64,000 bases of DNA from Fremontodendron californicum (Eukaryota; Streptophyta; Magnoliopsida; Malvales; Malvaceae): contig JAULJL010000024.1 of assembly GCA_030761205.1 (NCBI GenBank), positions 17,101,122 to 17,165,121 on the forward strand, written 5' to 3'. Shown in pieces: positions 54,201 to 64,000 of the stretch. Positions within the stretch are counted from its first letter, which is position 1. The number at the start of each line of letters is the position of its first letter. A model generated the notes under the pieces. It searched no databases. It saw only the letters and a program-made list of their open reading frames with translations, and was not told the DNA's origin. Both the position numbers and the translations under genes were made by a program.

Positions 54201-55948
54201 AGAGAAAAATCAGCCAAAAACAAGAGAGAATAGAGAGTGAATAGCTGAAAATGAAAAGAGAGAGACTCCCTCTAGTAGTGGCCGAATGGCCCCCTCTTGC
54301 TAGGATGTTGTCATCTTTTCTTCAACCAATTTTGATCCAAAGGCTATTCATCCAAGATGTTTAAAATATGAAATTATCACCCTTAGATTAGGCAATCAGC
54401 TATCCACAATTACAGCTATTCAAGAATCTTAAGCCATTATGTTGACACTCTCTCTCTTCATGCATTGGTCCATGTGGCTTAATTGCAAAGGCTTGATAAA
54501 AAAAATAACTACCTTCCTCTTCATTGTTGGCCTTTTGATTAAAAATCAACAAATATTTGCCATCCTTTAGGCCTTGGCCGGCTGACCCCTCTTCTTCCAG
54601 CCCATGCTTCATTTTTTTAAAAGGCAAGAAAAGCTCTTTTCGATTTCTTGGATAAAATGACCTTTTTGCCCCCTTAACATAAATAAATAGCAAACAGACA
54701 CCAAATTCAAAAATTATTTTTTCAATACTTTCAAAATAATAAAAAAAATGAATTATAGAGGTTTTCAAAATTTTTCGAGCCCAATTGCTATTTATTTGGA
54801 ATTTTTCTTCCAAAATTGGCCTTTTGTACACCCAAACTTTACCATTTTTTAAACGAGCTCCAAATCCAGATTTTTCTTCACCAATATCTCCCAAATAATT
54901 TAAAAGTATGATCTGAAAGTTTTCATAATTTTTGGAACTCATTTGGTATTTTTTCGGGATTTATCTGCTTGAATTACTACATAGTGGGCCCGAGATTTGG
55001 CCATTTTGCAAACAAACTCCGAATCTGAATTTTCTTTTGCCAATATCTTCCAAATAATTTAAGAATGAGATCTACAAACTTTTAGAATTTTTGGAGTTCA
55101 TTTGCTATTTTTTTCGGGATTTATCTTCTTGAATTTCTATATAGGGGACTCGGGATTTGGCCATTTTGCAAACGAACTCTGAATCCGAATTTTCTTTTGC
55201 CAATCTCTTCCAAATGATTTAAGAATGGGATCTGCAAATTTTCAGAATTTTGGAGTTCATTTGCTATTTTTTTCCAAATTTTCTAATTTTGCCCTTTTGC
55301 CTCCAAAACTCGATTTTGCTCAAAAAAAGTCCGATTTTAAGATTTTCTTCAAACTGAGCCTTGGGATTTCCTTGTTTAATCACTCCTCATCCATTAAGGG
55401 CTTTAGTTTTACCGAATCGGGCCATTTCTGTAATTCTTCCAAATTTCACCGAAATCCACCAAAAACCCTAATTCTCGGTTTTCTTCTGGATTGACTTTTC
55501 TTTCAGTTTTTCTTCCAAGTAGCTTCTCCATTACTCGTAGTCAGTGCTTATCTTTCATTTGGAACCTTCAATTTCGACCAATTTGATCGTTTAAGCACTT
55601 TTCCCCAAATTTCTCGGACTAAGGTTTTCTTTCTACTGAATCTCCGTAACCCAACTTCCGAACTCCATATCTTTCAATGTAGACCTCGGATTATCAAAAT
55701 GCTTTCGCCATTTTTCAATTGAACTTCAAATCTTGATTTTGAAAATAGGTTGACTTTTTTAGTAGTTGACTTTTTAGGGTTTACTTTTTGGGGTTGACTT
55801 TTTTAAGTTTGACTTTTTATGCTCGCCTTCTTAGACTAAGTCTTAGAGTACCACGTGCAGGATAAAAAAGTCTTTTTACATTCTGAAACATCAATTTAGG
55901 AAGAAAACATACCTGTTTTAGTGGTCCGGACAAAATTAGATGTCTACA
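51225..55948 (-). repeat. Complete Ogre LTR (4724 bp), 3' LTR of a minus-strand Ogre
   Basis: TGTCGCAACC at 51225 to GTCTACA at 55948. A PPT abuts its right end, so it is a 3' LTR whose element body lay to the right. Flank at left is ACGTA, which does not match the other end of the complex. Confidence 0.88.
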
Positions 55949-55961
55949 GCTGCCCCTCTTT
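55949..55961 (-). other. Polypurine tract, minus-strand Ogre
   Basis: Minus strand AAAGAGGGGCAGC immediately before the LTR start TGTAGACATC. Confidence 0.8.
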
Positions 55962-56209
55962 GGCTATTGCTGAGAATCAGGAATCAGGCAAAGATAAACA
56001 GACACTAATTTTGTCCGGTTAGTGAAATCACATGTGAAGAGAAAGAAAATGGGGTTTCTTTTTTCTTTTTTCATTTTTCATTTTTTTCATTTATTTTTTT
56101 TTGTTGTTGAAAAAAGTTGTAAATAGAAGATATTGTCCTTAATTTGAGTTCCCTGACTAATCAAGGCTCGACCCGTCTTAAGGAAACGAGTTCGATTTGA
56201 AAAATAAAA

Positions 56210-56795
56210 ATTGTGCTCGGCGGTCTTAAAAATAGTGCCCGGATGTCTTATCTATAATTTAAAGAAAAATTATGCCTGGAGGTCCTAAAAATGGTGCCCG
56301 GAGGTCTTATCCATGATTTAAAGAAAATGCGCTCTATGCGACTTTAAAAATAATGCCCGGAGGCCTTACCCGTGATTTGGAAAAAAATGCGTTGTATGCG
56401 ACTTTAAAAATAATGCCCGGAGGTCTTAAGAATGGTGCCCGGAGGCCTTACCCGTAATTTGGAAAAAATACACTGTATGCGACTTTAAAAATAATGCCCG
56501 GAGGCTTTATCCGTGATTTGGAAAAAATGTGCTATATGCTACTTTAAAAAATGATGCCCGGAGGTCTTAAGAATGGTGCCCAAAGGCCTTATTCGTGATT
56601 TGAAAAAAATGCGTTGTATGCGACTTTAAAAAATGATACTCGGAGGTCTTAAGAATGGTGCCCGGAGGCCTTATCCGTGATTTGGAAAAAAATACATTGT
56701 ATGCGACTTTAAAAAAATGATGCCCGGAGGTCTTAAGAATGGTGCCCGGAAGTCTGATCTATGATTTGGAAAATTGATGCCCGGAGGTCTTAAAA
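56210..56795. repeat. Minisatellite A, about 60-bp unit
   Basis: Core TGCCCGGAGGCCTTACCCGT followed by GATTTGG, an A run, TGCGTTGTATGCGACTTTAA. Some units carry an extra about 23-bp half unit (AGGTCTTAAGAATGGTGCCC), giving about 83-bp periods. Eight or more units. Confidence 0.85.
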
Positions 56796-56839
56796 ATGAT
56801 CTTTGAAGAATAGTTGAAAATTAACCTGAAGATTTTGAG

Positions 56840-57345
56840 AAGATGCGAATGCTTTTTGATGCTGGTGCAAATGATTAATAGGATACACATACTTCATATT
56901 GCAAATGTAAATGTTTTGAATTGATGTAAATGTTTCTTGATGCAGATGCAGATATTGGATAAAATGCAGATGCTTCGTGGTGTATATGCAAATGGCTTAG
57001 ATTGATACAAATGCTTATTGATACAGATGCAGATGTTGAATAAGATGCAGATGCTTCTAAATGACACAAATGCAAATGATCCTCAAATAACGCAATTACT
57101 TCTCAGAAGGATGCAAAGGTCAATAATGTGCAAATGCTTCTTTATGATGCAAATCCGAAAATTGGTGTTAACGCAACTACTTCATGGAATGATGCAGATG
57201 CAAAGACTGGCATTATGCAAATGCTTCTAAATGATGCAAATGCAAGGATTTGACAACGTACAGAATGCTTCTACATGATACAAATGAAAAGATCGATAAT
57301 GATGCAAACGCTTCATGAAAAGATGCAAATGCCCCTGATCATTTT
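56840..57345. repeat. Minisatellite B, GATGCAAATGCTTC-like repeats
   Basis: Degenerate short units based on GATGCA(A/G)ATGCTTC with spacing of about 14-35 bp. Frames through it (Met/Gln/Lys rich on plus, Ser/His rich on minus) are repeat artefacts. Confidence 0.75.
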
Positions 57346-57577
57346 TCTAAACTTTGGCTTAGCCTTTCCAATTCATTTCTCCTTTTCAAATCAGAGTATA
57401 TCTTCAATTCATTTTTAAATCTTTGGCTATTCTCTTTACCCCAACAGTTTTCGAACTCTTATTGACAGAAGTCTGTTTGCTGAGTTCTATTTCTTCTTCT
57501 CATATTTGGTAATCAAGATAAACCCTACTAGTTCCACATCTTTGGGTTAGAAAAACCCTTATCTCATGTCAACATCA

Positions 57578-60500
57578 AATATGGAAAATGCAATGCATGA
57601 GAATGTATTTTTTTCCTTTAATTAAGAAAATCTGTATATCTAAAAAGATATCCAGCTACCTTGGGAAAATATATCAAATTAAATATTCTAAAACCAAAAC
57701 ACTTTGTGATTGTTTGAAAACAATTTTGAAAAGCTTAGATTAAAAATAAAAACTTAGCTAAACCTTTTTTAAATGGCTCTAATTTCCTAAGTTTAAAATC
57801 CTGGATTTGACCACCCTTAACCCGAGATTTAAAAAATCATTTTTAGAGTTTAAAAAGGCTTAGAAACTACCCTAAGTCAGTAGCTAAAATTCCTAATAAC
57901 CCCTCTCTAAGTAACTTAACCAAAACAGAAAAATGATTTTCCTTCAAATTCAATTCTGCCTCTACTGTCCAGTTTTAAAGCACAATTTTTTACCCTATTT
58001 TAGAAATTCAAAAAAAATCTAAAAACAATACTGGAGACTCAGGACATTAAAACCTATATATAAAAAAATTGGTTTAATTTTTTGATTAAAGATGACTACC
58101 CAGAAAAATCGGGAAAGTACAAGTACTGAGTGAAAAAACTGTTTTGCCAAAACAGATTTTTTTTTGCCTTTGATAAAATCATTTAAAAATCAAAGTAAAA
58201 ATGTTAGAGACTCTCTTAAGGACTCATGAACAATAGCTAACACTTTTGAAAAGTTAGGCAAAAATTGGTTAAGTAAAAAAAATCACAAAGGTAGAATAAT
58301 CAATTTGACATATCTTTAATTTTCCACAAGTATGCTCAAAATGAGCATGACTTTGAACCATTGATTGGTCTAAGTCATAAATCAAGTGGCAATGACATGG
58401 CATGCATGAAAATACAGAAAATATGATGCATGAAATGCATGATTTAAAACCTAAATGACATGAAAAATGCACGGCATCAATAAAATGACCTAGACCTAAA
58501 TGAACTTGCATGGCATTTAATGCAACCTAGGTCTAAAATGCATGAATATGCATGGCAAAGAAAACCAATCCTAAACCTAAAGAATGCATGGCAATATCAC
58601 AAACATATAGCATGCTTAAATAAAATACACAACCAAATATCATGAACATGCAAACCTATCAACTAACATAACAAAAATGCATACACAATGCTTAAAATAT
58701 AGGGGTGGCCGAATGGTCTATATAAAAATGAGCATGGCATTTTCACAAACACTTAATATACTAACATGCATAGCTAAAGAATAACACTCAAATTATGCAA
58801 ATATAAAGTAAAGGCATGGAAACCAATAGGCATTTTCACAAACACATGGATTACAAAATGTAAAACATAAACAAACTTAAACATTTTGAAAACAGAAAAT
58901 CAAAAAAGCAAGACAAGTAAAATAAACATGATAACAAGATAATAGACTCAAAAATGGAAACAAGCAAGCAACCAAATTGAAACAAGCTTCATGTTTATGT
59001 ATTAGAAGAAGATTTAAAGCATCAAAACTTGTTAAATATCAAGAATAACATGAAATAAAAATGCAAAATGCAACTACACTAAAAATAAGCAAATCATTCG
59101 GCCACCCAAAAAGAAAAGAAAAGAAAATTTTCAAAGCTTTTTCCAAGAAAGTATAAAGAAGAACTTGAAGAAGAATATTAAAAAACGCTTATTTTAAAAA
59201 GAAAAATCAAAAGAAACTCACCAAATATCACATGAAATCAACAAATCAAGAATGGAAAATCAAAGAAAGTGCAAGAGTATGGTGCTTAAAGCAACCTCTA
59301 GAAGCTATATTGCAAGCTTTTTCTCTTCTAACTTTCTTTTATTTTCTAAACTTTTCTTTTTGCCTTCCAACCATGGAGAGAAAATTAGCCAAAATAAGAG
59401 TGAAATAGAGAGTGAATAGCTGAAAATGAAAAGAGAGAGAGACCCCTTCTAGTAGTGGCCTAATGACCCTTCACTTGCTAGGATGTTGTCATTTTTTCTT
59501 CAACCAATTTTGATCCAAAGGCTATTGATTCAAGATGTTTAAAATGTGAAATTATCACCCTTAGATTAGGCAATCAGCTATCCACAATTACAGTATTTCA
59601 AGAATCTTAAGCCATTATGTTGACACTTTCCTTCTTCATGTATTGGTCCATGTGGCTTAATTACAAAGGTTTGATAAAAAAATAACTACCTTCCTCTTCA
59701 TTGTTGGTTTTCTAATTAAAAATCAAAAAATATGTGCCCACCTTTGGGCCTTGACCGGCTGACCCCTCTTCTTCCAGTCCATGCTTCAATTTTTTAAAAG
59801 GGAAGAAAAACCCTTTTCGGTTTCTTGGGTAAAATGACCTTTTTGCATGCCGAACATAAATAAATAGCAAACGGACTCCAAATTCAAATTTTATTTTTTC
59901 AATACTTGCAAAATAATAAAAATTGAATTCTTGAGGTTTTCAAAATTTTTCAAGCCCATTTGCTTTTTATTTGGATTTTTTCTTCCAAAATTGCCCTTTT
60001 GTGCTCCCAAACTTTACCATTTTTTAAACGAGCTCCAGATCCAGATTTTTCTTCACCAATATCTTCCAAATAATTTAAAAGTATGATCTGGAAGTTTTCA
60101 GAATTTTTGGAACTCATTTTGTATTTTTTCGAGATTTATCTGCTTGAATTACTACATAGTGGGCCCGGGATTTGGTCATTTTGCAAACGAACTCCGAATC
60201 AAGATTTTTCTTCGCCAATCTCTTCGAAATGATTTAATAATGAGATCTGCAATTTTTCAAAAAAAATTTGTAGTTCATTTGCTATTTTTCCCTAATTTTC
60301 CAATTTTGCCTTTTGCCTTCGAAACCCGGTTTTACTCAAAACAAGTCCGATTTTCAAATTTTCTTCAAACTGAGCCATGGGCTATCCTTTTTTAATCATT
60401 CCTCATCCATTAGGGGCTTTAGTCTTACCGAATCGGGCCATTTCTGTAATTCTTCCAAATTTCAACGAAATCCACCAAAAACCCTAATTCTCGGTTTTCT

Positions 60501-60952
60501 TCTGGATTGACTTTTCTTTCAGTTTTTCTTCCAAGTAGCTTCTCTATTACCCGTAGTCTGTGCTTATCTTTCATTTGGAACCTTCAATTTTGACCAATTT
60601 GATCGTTTAAGCACTTTTCCCCAAATTTCCTGGACTAGGGTTTCCTTTCTACTGAATCTCCCGAACCCAACTTCCGAACTCCATATCTTTCAATGTAGAC
60701 CTCGGATTATCAAAATTCTTTTGTCATTTTTCAGTTAAACTTCAAATCTTGATTTTGAAAATGGGTTGACTTTTTTTAGTTGTTGATTTTTTAGGGTTGA
60801 CTTTTTCAAGTTTGACTTTTTATGTTCGCCTTCTTAGACTAAGTCTCGGAGTATCACTTGCATGATGAAAAAAGTCTTTTAACATTTTGAAACATCAATT
60901 TAGGAAGAAAACATTCCTGTTTTGGTGGTCCGGACAAAATTAGGTGTCCACA
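57578..60952 (-). repeat. Truncated Ogre LTR, 5' LTR of the outer minus-strand Ogre
   Basis: Starts inside the LTR at AATATGGAAAATGCAATGC (aligned to about 52450 of the complete copy) and ends GTGTCCACA at 60952 beside the TSD. About 1.2 kb next to the PBS is lost, together with all coding sequence. Confidence 0.85.
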
Positions 60953-60957
60953 CCATT
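60953..60957. other. TSD CCATT, right, of Ogre complex
   Basis: CCATT directly after GTGTCCACA. It overlaps the integrase stop codon region of the host element (stop at 60956-60958, minus strand). Confidence 0.85.
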
Positions 60958-61908
60958 ACAAGTAGTATTTTTTCTGATAGATTGCATTCCATGTTCTAGG
61001 TACAGGGCTTCCATCCATTCTCTCAAAGGCGTAGGCACCTGAGCCAATCTTCTTGACAACTTTATAAGGGCCTTCCCAATTCGGGGCCATTTTTCCTTGC
61101 TCACTCGCTAGTCTGCTCGCTTCACAATTTTTGAGGACCAAGTCGCCAATATGAAATTGCAAGCTTTTCACGTTGGATTTGTAATATTTGGCGACCTGCT
61201 GAGTTCTGGCTGCCAACTTTACTTTTGCCAAATCTCTGGTTTCTTCAAGGAGATCGAGGTTCGCCCTCAGCATTATTTCACTTGAGGCTGGCTCATAATG
61301 TACTGTCCTTAGAGAATTGATGCCAACTTCAGCTGGTATCACAGCCTCCGTCCCATACATCAAATTAAATGGTGTCTTGCTCGTTCTCGTATGGGATGTT
61401 GTTTGGATGGCCCAAAGAACTCTCGACATCTCTTCTAACCACTCCCCCTTGGCATCATCTAGCTTCTTCTTCAACCCTTGGAGGATCTTCTTATTCATTG
61501 CTTCGACTTGGCCATTAGTTTGAGGGTGCTTGTGTGAGTAGGGTCTTAAAGCTCTCACAAAATTTTTCAGCTTGCCCCTTGGAACTGTGTACCATTATCT
61601 GCCACAATGGTGTTGGGGACGCGATACCTACACACAATAAACTTCCAAACAAAGTTCTCGATGACCCACTCGGTAATAGTCGCTACGGCTTCAGCTTCGA
61701 CCCACTTAGTAAAGTACTCGCAGGCGACTATCACAAATTTATTTTGGTTGATGGCAATGGGAAAAGGACCCAAGATGTCAATAACCCATATGGCGAAGGG
61801 CCACGGGCTGGATAGTTGGCTAAGCATTTCTGCCGATTGTCTGGGCACTGCTGTTAACTTCTGACACTTGTCACACCTCCTGACCATTTTCGTAGCATCG
61901 CCCTTCAT
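60956..61908 (-). pseudogene. Integrase of the host Tat element
   Basis: Block 61908-61567: Cys pair RRCDKCQKL of the zinc finger, core Asp in IWVIDILGPFPI, second Asp in TIVADNGTQF. After a frameshift at about 61565, block 61558-60956: HKHPQTNGQVEAMNKKILQG with the catalytic Glu, TPFNLMYGTEAVIPAEVGIN, FHIGDLVLKN and WEGPYKVVKKIGSGAYAFER. The C-terminus is complete, ending Lys-Lys-Tyr-Tyr-Leu. All three D-D-E residues are present, but the frame is broken. Confidence 0.88.
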
Positions 61909-62464
61909 GGTGGGCCAATAAAACCCTTGCCTTAAGGATTTCTATGCCAATTCCCTTCCTCCCATGTGATTGCCACAGACTCCTTCATGAATTTCCCTAA
62001 GGACATATTCGACTTCTTCTGGCGCCAGGCATCGGAGCAAAGGCTGACTAAATGCTTTCTTATAAAGGACCTCACCAATCATGGTGTACCTGGCGGCCCT
62101 TGTTCTTAACTTTGCCTGCTCCTTTGGGTCGCCTGAAACAGCCTTTCCTGTGAGATAATCGATGATGGGTGTCAGCTAGCTAGGCTCATTTGTGATGCAA
62201 AGGATTTCTTCTGAGTCCAAGTAGTTTGGCATTTGGAGGTGCTCCAACAAGATTTTTCCTCTCTGTCCGATCTCAACGAATGAGGCGAGCTTAGACAAAA
62301 CATCTGCCCTCGTATTCTCTTCTCTAGCGACCTGCCTAACAACTAGTTCTTTGAATCCCTCTTTTAATTTGAGGACTTTTTCATGGTATTTAACTAAGGC
62401 AGGTTCTCTGACTTGATACTCGCCATTCACTTGCTTTGCTACCAGCTGCGAGTCAGTGTATAAC
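61909..62464 (-). pseudogene. RNase H (second module) and integrase zinc finger start, host Tat element
   Basis: Block 62464-62176 has LYTDSQLVAKQVNGEYQVRE, VVRQVAREENTRADVLSKLA (the C-terminal Asp of archaeal-type RNase H). After a stop at about 62175, REIHEGVCGNHMGGREL-like sequence gives the two His of the integrase finger, followed by another stop near 61945. Copy 3 of the non-autonomous family cuts the module at 62464. Confidence 0.82.
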
Positions 62465-64000
62465 TGATGCACCCAAAAGAGTGTATCTTATTTAACCTTG
62501 CACTAAAAAGATAAATTGTAAGTATAGTAGTTAGCAAGGGTCGAGTCCTCAGGGATTGGGTTTTAGTTTATAAGTTAATAGTTTAAAACTTAAATTCAAG
62601 AACAATAAAAGAAAAGGGGTTTTTTGAAGCCAGATTTAAACTAAAGTAAATAATAAGAATAAGATGCAAGGCGGTATAACCAGCCAATAAAAATATATAT
62701 ACTAAATTAGGCGGTATAACCAGCCAATAAAAATATATATACTAAATTAGGCGGTATAACCAGCCAATAAAAATAAAACAAAGTTAATATACAAATTAGG
62801 CGGTATAACCAGCCAATAAAAATAAATATAAAAAATAAGCAAACTAAAAGTAAGAAAACAAATAAGTAAGAAGAATCAAATATGAAAAATATGGTTAAGG
62901 TTCCATTCTCCACCACTAGACATCATTAAGAATCAATTTCAGATCTATCAATATCAACCAACTATCAAAGTTAACAACCGTAGATAACAACAAGCTCTGT
63001 TACCCCAATCTTTCCTTAGTTTGTCGTTAAATAGAACAAGCTCTCTATTTAATCTCTAACCATTAAACAACCTAGAATAAGCTCTCTAAATTCAATTTAA
63101 TGGCAGCTTTATGATGAGAAAGATAGGTTGATCTAAGCAACAAACACATAAGCTCGGATTGTTCAACTTAGGTTATGTTCCACTTTGCAATTATTGAAAA
63201 CTTGACCATAATCATTAATCACAAATTGCCACTTATGAATAGGAAATCAAGACAATTACACGGATCAAGACTCCTAAACTAGCAATAGATAATTATCAAG
63301 ATCTATCTAGTTGTACACCTAAATAAATCTAGACAACATCATGAACAATTCTTGTAGAAGAACATAAGCAACTTTGATAGAAAATTAATGATAGATAGAA
63401 TCTGAAAATCAATCACAAAACATGTCTAGGGCTTTGAAATCACCCTTAACCAAATAGAAGTTTAGCCTAGCATAGGCATTATAAACATAAACATAAAATT
63501 AAAGAAAATCTAAGAAGAAAATAAAAGAAAGAAAGAAGAAGAGGAAGAATATTAATTATCCAACCTCTTGCTCTCTCTAAAGAAAAAGAAAACTAGAGAA
63601 AAGAAAGAAAACTAGAGAAAAGAAAGAAGAAGAAAACTTAGAGAATTTTATTAAAATGGCTAATATCCTACCTATGTACAATATGATCCCTTACAATCAT
63701 CCAAGGCCCTCTATTTATACACATTTTGGAGGGCTAAATGACAAGAGACAAGCTTTACAAATTTCAAAGGTAGGTATATGACGATTTTGATCAGCCAACT
63801 TGATGGTCGATTTCGTCAATATTGGAGGCCTGATCTGATCACATGGTCTTCTAGACAAAGGTTCCCCTATCAGTTACGGAACCATAGCCGTTGGAATCAG
63901 CTCATTTGCTGATGTGGTTAAGCAGATATGGGCAAAATACGAAAACATGTCAGCACAGACGTCATTGCACATCAGCCACCTTGATGGTCGATTTCTTCAA
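62465..64000 (-). mobile_element. Non-autonomous family copy 3, LTR only, truncated by window edge
   Basis: TGATGCACCC starts at 62465, so this is the 3' LTR of a third insertion in the same orientation, or a solo LTR. It has four GGCGGTATAACC units (62670-62824), the TATA box at 63720-63709, and at the right edge it enters what looks like the second 180-bp unit (TCAGCCACCTTGATGGTCGA). The flank ATAAC (62460-62464) should be the TSD. The target is the RNase H module of the host Tat element. Confidence 0.9.

Larger units (their letters stand above)
55962..57577 (-). other. Ogre 3' untranslated region with minisatellites
   Basis: Only internal part left of the minus-strand Ogre. It begins beside the PPT, holds two tandem arrays, and stops at 57577 where LTR sequence starts abruptly. 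Tandem repeats between pol and 3' LTR are usual in Ogre. No coding function seen. Confidence 0.7.
38607..60952 (-). mobile_element. Rearranged Ogre complex inserted in host element
   Basis: Outer ends are two minus-oriented Ogre LTR ends that share a CCATT duplication, so the outermost event was one Ogre insertion. Inside are a short minus LTR fragment (38607-39270), a plus-strand Ogre (39271-51224), a complete minus LTR with PPT (51225-55948), 3' UTR minisatellites (55949-57577) and a truncated minus LTR (57578-60952). This order cannot arise from simple nesting alone; inversion or break-fusion, or an assembly error, is needed. Confidence 0.7.
15701..62464 (-). mobile_element. Host Tat-lineage gypsy element with antisense gene, split by later insertions
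   Basis: Reconstructed from three pieces: 15701-18249, 36461-38606 and 60953-62464. Direct evidence of continuity is the TSD CTTAT (18245-18249 and 36456-36460) and the TSD CCATT (38602-38606 and 60953-60957). In minus-strand order it reads pol, tandem array, an antisense gene on the plus strand, PPT, LTR. Antisense ORFs in the 3' part are known in some Tat elements (Grande type). The 5' part with gag and RT lies beyond 62465, where copy 3 of the non-autonomous family interrupts the RNase H module. Confidence 0.72.

Noticed and set aside
56875..57075. Ser/His-rich minus ORF and Met/Gln-rich plus ORF
   Set aside because: Translations of minisatellite B.
51225..60952. Reading 51225-60952 as one simple minus-strand Ogre with its own TSD
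   Set aside because: Left flank ACGTA and right flank CCATT do not match; CCATT instead matches 38602-38606.

Overview
The window is a plant nuclear genomic segment made almost entirely of nested Ty3/gypsy LTR retrotransposons. No ordinary single-copy host gene, rRNA, tRNA or CRISPR array was found. All recognisable lineages are of the plant Tat kind: two RNase H modules, integrases ending in a Lys-Lys-Tyr-Tyr type tail, and extra ORFs. One ORF resembles a protein family (DUF7745-like) that I recall as abundant in Gossypium and other rosid proteomes. A eudicot, possibly Malvaceae, is therefore likely, but this is an inference.

Layout, left to right. (1) 1-15391: Ogre-like element on the minus strand. 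It has a 5.0-kb 5' LTR (10389-15391), PBS, ORF1, gag, protease, a 222-nt intron, RT, RNase H, a second RNase H and integrase. It runs off the left edge and is broken by stops and frameshifts. (2) 15701-62464: the remains of an older Tat-lineage element on the minus strand. It has a candidate 3' LTR (15701-16127), a PPT, an intron-containing antisense gene on the plus strand (16544-18230 and 36509-37944), a GC-richer tandem array (38120-38525) and pol (60956-62464). It was split by later insertions whose target-site duplications (TSDs) can be read directly. (3) 18250-36455: copy 1 of a non-autonomous gypsy family, with TSD CTTAT. (4) 26434-35825: copy 2 of the same family, inserted in the 5' LTR of copy 1 with TSD ACAAG. 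(5) 38607-60952: an Ogre complex bounded by TSD CCATT. It contains a rearranged plus-strand Ogre with most of pol deleted, an LTR palindrome, one complete LTR with its PPT, minisatellites and a truncated LTR. (6) 62465 to the right edge: LTR of a third copy of the non-autonomous family.

The most interesting object is the non-autonomous family at 18250-36455. In sense (minus-strand) order it has LTR, a PBS matching the 3' end of tRNA-Asp, a gag-tail ORF, a cassette of two foreign-looking intact ORFs, a long non-coding tail with hairpin-plus-polypurine modules, PPT and LTR. One cassette ORF is an intronless LOG-type cytokinin-activating enzyme homologue. The other is an unrecognised basic protein with a four-cysteine cluster. 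Each cassette ORF has its own TATA-like box 40-55 nt upstream of its ATG. The cassette lies between diverged direct repeats of element sequence. There is no RT or integrase, so enzymes must come in trans. The LTR pairs have identical lengths (1834/1834 and 2063/2063) and very few differences, so both insertions look young.

The inferred order of events is: antisense-gene Tat element, then Ogre complex and non-autonomous copies 1 and 3, then copy 2 into copy 1. All coordinates come from reading the sequence; junctions marked approximate may shift by a few bases.
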